Assembly: GCA_965263105.1 (NCBI GenBank)
Contig: CBDHGL010000003.1
Span: forward strand, 1,426,001 to 1,490,000
From: JBCCTX01 sp965263105
Lineage (GTDB): Bacteria > Bacteroidota > Bacteroidia > J057
Length of the DNA stretch: 64,000 bases
Reading direction: 5' to 3'
Part shown: piece by piece, positions 60,153-64,000 of the stretch
Layout: each line of letters opens with the position of its first letter
How positions within the stretch are numbered: position 1 is the stretch's first letter
Made by a program: the position numbers and the translations under genes
Notes under the pieces: generated by a model
Seen by the model: the letters and a program-made list of their open reading frames with translations, nothing else
Database searches by the model: none
Told to the model about the DNA's origin: nothing

Positions 60153-62687
60153 ATGGGAGCACCCAACATCAAAAACTGGCTGGAATATTATAAAGCGTCA
60201 TTGATTGAAGGTCGCCAGCGTTCCTATTCGGATATGATATTACTGGAGCGAATTATGGTAGGAGGGGAAATTCGCATTGACCGACTCACCCTGGAAGAAT
60301 TGGAATTTCTCTTAAAAGATAAGGCTAGTCGTCAAGGTTCATTATGGGAAAAGTTTGAGCAAGAGGAAAAACCTTTTTCTGTAGAAGTGGAGATTGCTCC
60401 CATTGCGTTGGTGGAGGAGTGGGTAGATGGGAGCCGAAAAATTCATTATCCTTTTTGGATCCCAGCTGTGCTGGATCGGGAGGGGAGATTGTCGCCTCCT
60501 GAGGACGAAGAGCTTCCACTAATTCTTCGAGGGCATTTATCTCCCAACGCCGACGATAAGCCGGTTCTCGCAAAGTTGGAGGCATTTGATGAGTTATTGC
60601 GGGAGTGCACTTTTGAAACAGGTTCCTGGGAGGCCTATTGGAAGTCTAGTGAACATTTTTTTCAAGAGGTAAGCAAGCGAAAGTTCGAAGATTTTCACCC
60701 ACAGGCGGGACGCATCCAAATGGGGCTTGTCTTGGCAGATCATGGCAATTTTATCCGCCATATTCAGGGCTTATACAATTTTCTCCGGAAGAAAAATCCT
60801 AAGGCCATCCCTCAAGGACCCTTACAAGAAATTCTGCAAAAATCTCCAGAGAATTACCAACTATCACCAGAAGAGGTATTTTTAAGTACCCCTCATCTGG
60901 GCCAGATTCAACGGGACTTCCCCCTTTCTCCCTCCCAACGGAAGGCGCTTTCCTCATTTTTGCATGATAAATGTGGGAAGGTTTTCGCTGTAAATGGACC
61001 CCCAGGAACGGGAAAAACCACCATGTTACAAAGTATAATAGCTCATTACGTTGTACAACATGTTCTGGAAGAAAAAGAACCTCCCCTGATTATTGGGTGT
61101 TCTAATAGCAACCAGGCTATTCGTAATATCCTGGATAGCATGAACCTCCAGAATGGAGAAGGAAAATCCATTTTGGGAAAACGTTGGCTAAAAGACATGG
61201 ATTCTATGGGGCTGTATCTAACCTCCCAGAAAAATGTGAAAGACCGAGAATATGATCAATATCTTCGGATTTCAGATAGCTGGTACCAAGGAGGTTCCCT
61301 GAAGAAGATAGACAACAAAAAGTTGGTTAAATCATTTGAAAACTATTTCGTTGATCAATATCTGGCCTTTCAGTCTGGGAAAGGAGAAGGTTCAATTGAA
61401 CTTACTGACATAAAAAAGGAGCTAAAAGAGGCCATCCGACAAAAAAAACAAGATCTGGATGCCTTGGTAAAAGGGGAATCCTCAAAGAAAGGAATCCAAA
61501 AGCGAGCAGAAGAGGCCGATATTACTGTGCGTTTTGAGTTATTTTGGCTCTGCCTACATTACAGGGAATTGGAGTTTATCGAGTTATTGAAAAATAAGGA
61601 CGAAGAGGCAAAGGAGCGAAGTAAACAGGCCTTTAGGGCCAAGCTAAGGCGCATAGCAAGGGCCTGCCCCCTTTTCATTTCCACCTTTTATACCCTTCCC
61701 CGTTACAGTACCTATTATGGAAGGGAGGGAGATGCCTACTATCAGCCCCTATATGACCTCATGATAGTTGATGAGGCAGGACAAGTTTCTCCCGAGGTAG
61801 CCTGGCCAAACTTTTCTCTGGCGAAAAAGCTATTGGTGGTGGGAGATGTACACCAGTTGGAACCCATTTGGGGTTTGAGTCCTCAGGTAGATTTTGCCAA
61901 TGCCCGTCGCTTCCACTTGGTCAAAAGTTTTACCCAGTTTGAGGAATATGCCCAACAAGGGCTTATGGTGTCTTCTGGAAATGTGATGAAACTGGCCAAG
62001 GAAGCTACTTCTATTGCCTTCCTCTTATCGGGGAGCAGCAATCAAACTGAAAAAGGAGCCCTGCTAACCGAACACCGTCGCTGTATGGACGACATCATGG
62101 AATTTTCCAATACCTATGTGTACCAGAAGGGATTGGAACTCATGGTCGGGAACGATCACGGAATGTCGCACCGACTTCCTCCTTTGGGCTACCTCGAGGT
62201 AGAGGGTACTGGGGAGAAACACAAAGGAAGTCGACGGAATAAAGAAGAAGCCTATGCAATTGTAGAATTTATCGCTAGCCAAAAAGAAGCCTGGGAAGGG
62301 GCCTATGGCCTGGAATTACCCCAAATTTTGGGGATTATTACTCCTTTTGTGGCGCAGAAAATTCTTATCCAAAAAAACCTCAAAGAAATCCTGGGGATAG
62401 AAGTGGATAAAACCTGGAAGATCGGGACTGTCCACGCCTTGCAAGGAGCAGAAAGACCTATTGTCCTCTTTTCTCCTGTATACCATAGTACCTATGGAAC
62501 CCTATTCTTCGATCAGGAAAACAAATACAACATGCTCAATGTGGCCCTGAGTCGAGCAAAGCATAGTTTTATCATTATCGGGAATACCAAAATCTTTGAT
62601 TCTGGAGATGAAAATCCTTCGGGAAATCTGGGAAAGATCCTTTTTTCCAAGGAAGGCAGTAGGTTAAATGAGCGTTTTGGGTGGTAA
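60153..62687 (+). CDS. Superfamily 1 helicase (UPF1/DNA2-like) AAA_11/AAA_12
   Basis: The 844-residue protein has Walker A GPPGTGKTT (282-290) and Walker B IVDEAGQVSPE (Asp540, Glu541), followed by VVGDVHQLEP, TEHRRCMDDI and GTVHALQGAERPIV, the motif IV-VI series of superfamily 1B helicases. The N-terminal 250 residues show no recognised domain. A long insert (about 390-510) lies between motifs Ia and II. It could be a DNA or RNA helicase; no partner is adjacent and it starts 60 bases after the lyase gene. Confidence 0.87.
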   Translation: MGAPNIKNWLEYYKASLIEGRQRSYSDMILLERIMVGGEIRIDRLTLEELEFLLKDKASRQGSLWEKFEQEEKPFSVEVEIAPIALVEEWVDGSRKIHYPFWIPAVLDREGRLSPPEDEELPLILRGHLSPNADDKPVLAKLEAFDELLRECTFETGSWEAYWKSSEHFFQEVSKRKFEDFHPQAGRIQMGLVLADHGNFIRHIQGLYNFLRKKNPKAIPQGPLQEILQKSPENYQLSPEEVFLSTPHLGQIQRDFPLSPSQRKALSSFLHDKCGKVFAVNGPPGTGKTTMLQSIIAHYVVQHVLEEKEPPLIIGCSNSNQAIRNILDSMNLQNGEGKSILGKRWLKDMDSMGLYLTSQKNVKDREYDQYLRISDSWYQGGSLKKIDNKKLVKSFENYFVDQYLAFQSGKGEGSIELTDIKKELKEAIRQKKQDLDALVKGESSKKGIQKRAEEADITVRFELFWLCLHYRELEFIELLKNKDEEAKERSKQAFRAKLRRIARACPLFISTFYTLPRYSTYYGREGDAYYQPLYDLMIVDEAGQVSPEVAWPNFSLAKKLLVVGDVHQLEPIWGLSPQVDFANARRFHLVKSFTQFEEYAQQGLMVSSGNVMKLAKEATSIAFLLSGSSNQTEKGALLTEHRRCMDDIMEFSNTYVYQKGLELMVGNDHGMSHRLPPLGYLEVEGTGEKHKGSRRNKEEAYAIVEFIASQKEAWEGAYGLELPQILGIITPFVAQKILIQKNLKEILGIEVDKTWKIGTVHALQGAERPIVLFSPVYHSTYGTLFFDQENKYNMLNVALSRAKHSFIIIGNTKIFDSGDENPSGNLGKILFSKEGSRLNERFGW

Positions 62688-62694
62688 GGGGGAG

Positions 62695-62725
62695 CATATA
62701 GTTCACGGTCAACAGTCCACAGTTC
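62695..62725. repeat. Heptad repeat, single arm (element 11)
   Basis: TAGTTCA, CGGTCAA and CAGTCCA-CAG immediately follow the helicase gene. A CTCTCTCCTC-like segment (62782-62793), as found inside elements 3 and 6, lies 60 bases further on, but no second heptad arm. Confidence 0.6.
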
Positions 62726-62828
62726 GAAAATGGAAAATTGAAAAAATCTGGAAAGGAGAATTCCCCTTTGACCTTCACCCCTCTCTCCTCACCCCTTATG
62801 CAAGCCCTTACTTACCCCAATCTCTGGT

Positions 62829-63548
62829 CTAGAAATCAATTTTACCCAATAACTCCTTAGCCTTATTTCTGTACACATTACTGGTCTGCAATAGCTCCAA
62901 TTGCTCCTTGGCCTTTTCCCCTTCTTCGGTTTTTAAATAGCTCAAAGCAGAATACCAACGCGCGTCAAAATAGTAGGGGCTTGAGAGAACATTAATCGTG
63001 GAAAAATATTCTTGGGCTTTTGGATATTGGTCTAATTCCAGAAAACAAATTCCCAAAGCTAGATAAGCTTGAGTATCGGAATACTGGTTAAAACTAGAAA
63101 GATAAGATTCAAATAAGGGTGCGGCCTTTTCCCAGTCTTGTTGAACATAGGCAGATGAGGCAGCCAGGTAAAGACTATCCATTCCCTCCGAATCCCTTAC
63201 CTGGGAAAGGATTGGGACGGTATAATAGGCAGTATATAATTCTGAGGGAGTTTGTCGTTTGGGCCAAAATATATATATGGCTGCACCCAATAAGAATAGG
63301 GCAAGAAAGGATGCTGCAATTCGATACCTAAGAAAGGAGTTTGAAGGGGAAATTGGGCGAACAAGTGGGTTTTCCAAAGAAGCTCGTCCAACTCTCTGAA
63401 TGGCATATCGGGTTTGAAGCTCGAGGGTGAGCCTCTCCCTAAGATCTTCCCGCTGGCGGCAAGCCTCCTCAAAAGCGAGCCTATCCGCTTCCTCCATTTC
63501 TCCAGATAGGTACCTTAGTACCCACCTATGTAAGTTAGGATCCTCCAT
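62829..63548 (-). CDS. Membrane-anchored TPR protein downstream of an ECF sigma factor
   Basis: The 239-residue protein begins with a short cytoplasmic segment (HRWVLRYLSGEMEEADRLAFEEACRQREDL) that resembles the N-terminus of Bacteroidota anti-sigma factors, then has one membrane helix (about 73-91) and a periplasmic region of three TPR-like hairpins (AAPLFESYLSSFNQYSDTQAYLALGICF, KAQEYFSTIN, KAKEQLELLQT). It overlaps the sigma factor stop by 14 bases. It probably relays an envelope signal to the sigma factor; this is inferred from position and layout. Confidence 0.78.
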   Translation of the reverse strand: MEDPNLHRWVLRYLSGEMEEADRLAFEEACRQREDLRERLTLELQTRYAIQRVGRASLENPLVRPISPSNSFLRYRIAASFLALFLLGAAIYIFWPKRQTPSELYTAYYTVPILSQVRDSEGMDSLYLAASSAYVQQDWEKAAPLFESYLSSFNQYSDTQAYLALGICFLELDQYPKAQEYFSTINVLSSPYYFDARWYSALSYLKTEEGEKAKEQLELLQTSNVYRNKAKELLGKIDF

Positions 63549-64000
63549 TTTTTTTCCTTCGTATTTTATTCTGTAGCGTTTTTAAGCACCTATATTTTGC
63601 CTGACTAGCACTATGTCCATTTTTATATCCATTTCTTTTAGCTGCCTCCTCTGGGCTAAAGCCCCAATAGTCGATATCTAGTATCAACTGTTTACAAGGG
63701 TCTTTCAAGCTGTCCATGAGAGAGATTACCTGCTGAAACGTATCTTGATTGATTACTTCAGATAAAAACTCAACTGAGGCCCCTGGCATATTGGGAAGCA
63801 GTTCCTGGAGTTGTTTGGCCCATTCACTTTTATGGTTCGTATTCTTTCGAAGTTGATCAATGCATTTTTTATTAAAAATTTCAAATAGTAGGGTTCCGAT
63901 GCCTCCTTTGTTTTTGTCAAAGGTATTTTGAACGATCATTTTGATCAAAGCTTGGAAGGCATCATGGTAGGCTGACAGCAGTTCTTCTTCAGAAAGAGAA
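63535..64000 (-). CDS. ECF-type sigma factor, 5' part beyond the window
   Basis: The frame is open to the right edge (visible from SLSEEELLSAYHDAFQALIK), so the start lies outside. Region 2 includes IGTLLFEIFNKKCIDQLRK and region 4 ends in LILDIDYWGFSPEEAAKRNGYKNGHSASQAKYRCLKTLQNKIR, a helix-turn-helix typical of the sigma-70 ECF class in Bacteroidota. It is coupled to the overlapping TPR membrane protein. Confidence 0.8.
   Translation of the reverse strand, partial: SLSEEELLSAYHDAFQALIKMIVQNTFDKNKGGIGTLLFEIFNKKCIDQLRKNTNHKSEWAKQLQELLPNMPGASVEFLSEVINQDTFQQVISLMDSLKDPCKQLILDIDYWGFSPEEAAKRNGYKNGHSASQAKYRCLKTLQNKIRRKKNGGS

Noticed and set aside
251..62725. The heptad repeats as a CRISPR array
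   Set aside because: Unit length is 7 bases, there are no regular spacers, the copies are dispersed, and no cas genes are present; the DUF2779 nuclease is only distantly Cas4-like.
1..64000. tRNA, rRNA, tmRNA or SRP RNA genes
   Set aside because: I looked through the intergenic regions for CCA-ended cloverleaf patterns, the SRP tetraloop motif and rRNA-like segments and found none that I could support.

Overview
The window is from a chromosome of a Bacteroidota bacterium, most likely a marine or aquatic member of the Saprospiria/Cytophagia side (the class is a guess). The evidence is a type IX secretion sorting domain at the end of the protein at 24255-26324, the miaB - sigma-54-type regulator - lptE - TPR-like - secG gene order, DUF5686, DUF2795 and (2Fe-2S)/molybdopterin isoquinoline-oxidoreductase-type genes, many Bacteroidota-style lipoprotein signals, and promoters of the TTG...TAnnTTTG type. 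I saw no tRNA, rRNA, CRISPR array, prophage or complete insertion sequence.

Layout. 1-9.4 kb: a partial galactose mutarotase lipoprotein, a membrane cytochrome c/leucine-rich-repeat fusion, an alcohol dehydrogenase lacking most structural-zinc cysteines, a Tat-type aldo/keto reductase, a penicillin-acylase-family enzyme, a DEAD-box RNA helicase, and a tas-like aldo/keto reductase coupled to a frameshifted glycerophosphodiesterase. 9.5-16.9 kb: an SGNH hydrolase, a DUF2914 protein, an ECF sigma factor with a membrane partner, DinB, a DUF5686 outer-membrane protein, an alpha/beta hydrolase and a lipoprotein. 16.96-24.05 kb: a complete trp operon on the minus strand, trpE-G-D-C-F-B-A, preceded by a promoter, a leader peptide with three consecutive Trp codons and an intrinsic terminator, which together form a readable ribosome-mediated attenuator. 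24.2-35.4 kb: a secreted beta-helix protein, acs, an FMN hydroxy-acid oxidase, fabH, mfd and a coiled-coil lipoprotein. 35.5-41.8 kb: the miaB-regulator-lptE-TPR-secG operon, a small DUF2795 gene with a textbook promoter, and an orphan ABC ATPase. 41.8-42.3 kb: an intergenic region with a likely structured RNA. 42.3-51 kb: a BNR-repeat sialidase-like protein, two HExxH proteins, a DUF2779 nuclease divergent from a MoxR ATPase/VWA pair, and an AI-2E-family permease. 51.1-62.7 kb: an isoquinoline-oxidoreductase-type pair, a DUF1961/FG-GAP protein, a sulfatase overlapping a heparinase II/III-family lyase (together a polysaccharide-degradation block without SusC/SusD), and a superfamily 1 helicase. 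The right edge holds a second ECF sigma factor and its overlapping TPR membrane partner.

The most striking feature that no gene explains is a dispersed family of intergenic repeats. They are built from tandem 7-base units (consensus YRGTYSA, for example TAGTCGA, CAGTCCA, TAGTCCA), usually arranged as inverted arms around a 30-300 base centre. At least eleven loci occur here. Three sit at the loose junctions of the trp operon and a different, GCCATGGC-centred palindrome fills the fourth. Several supply the stop codon or the last codons of the gene they abut (trpB, trpF, trpC, trpD, the DUF1961 gene). A separate 279-base MITE-like element with 14-base terminal inverted repeats and an 8-base flanking direct repeat lies between the DUF1961 gene and the sulfatase.
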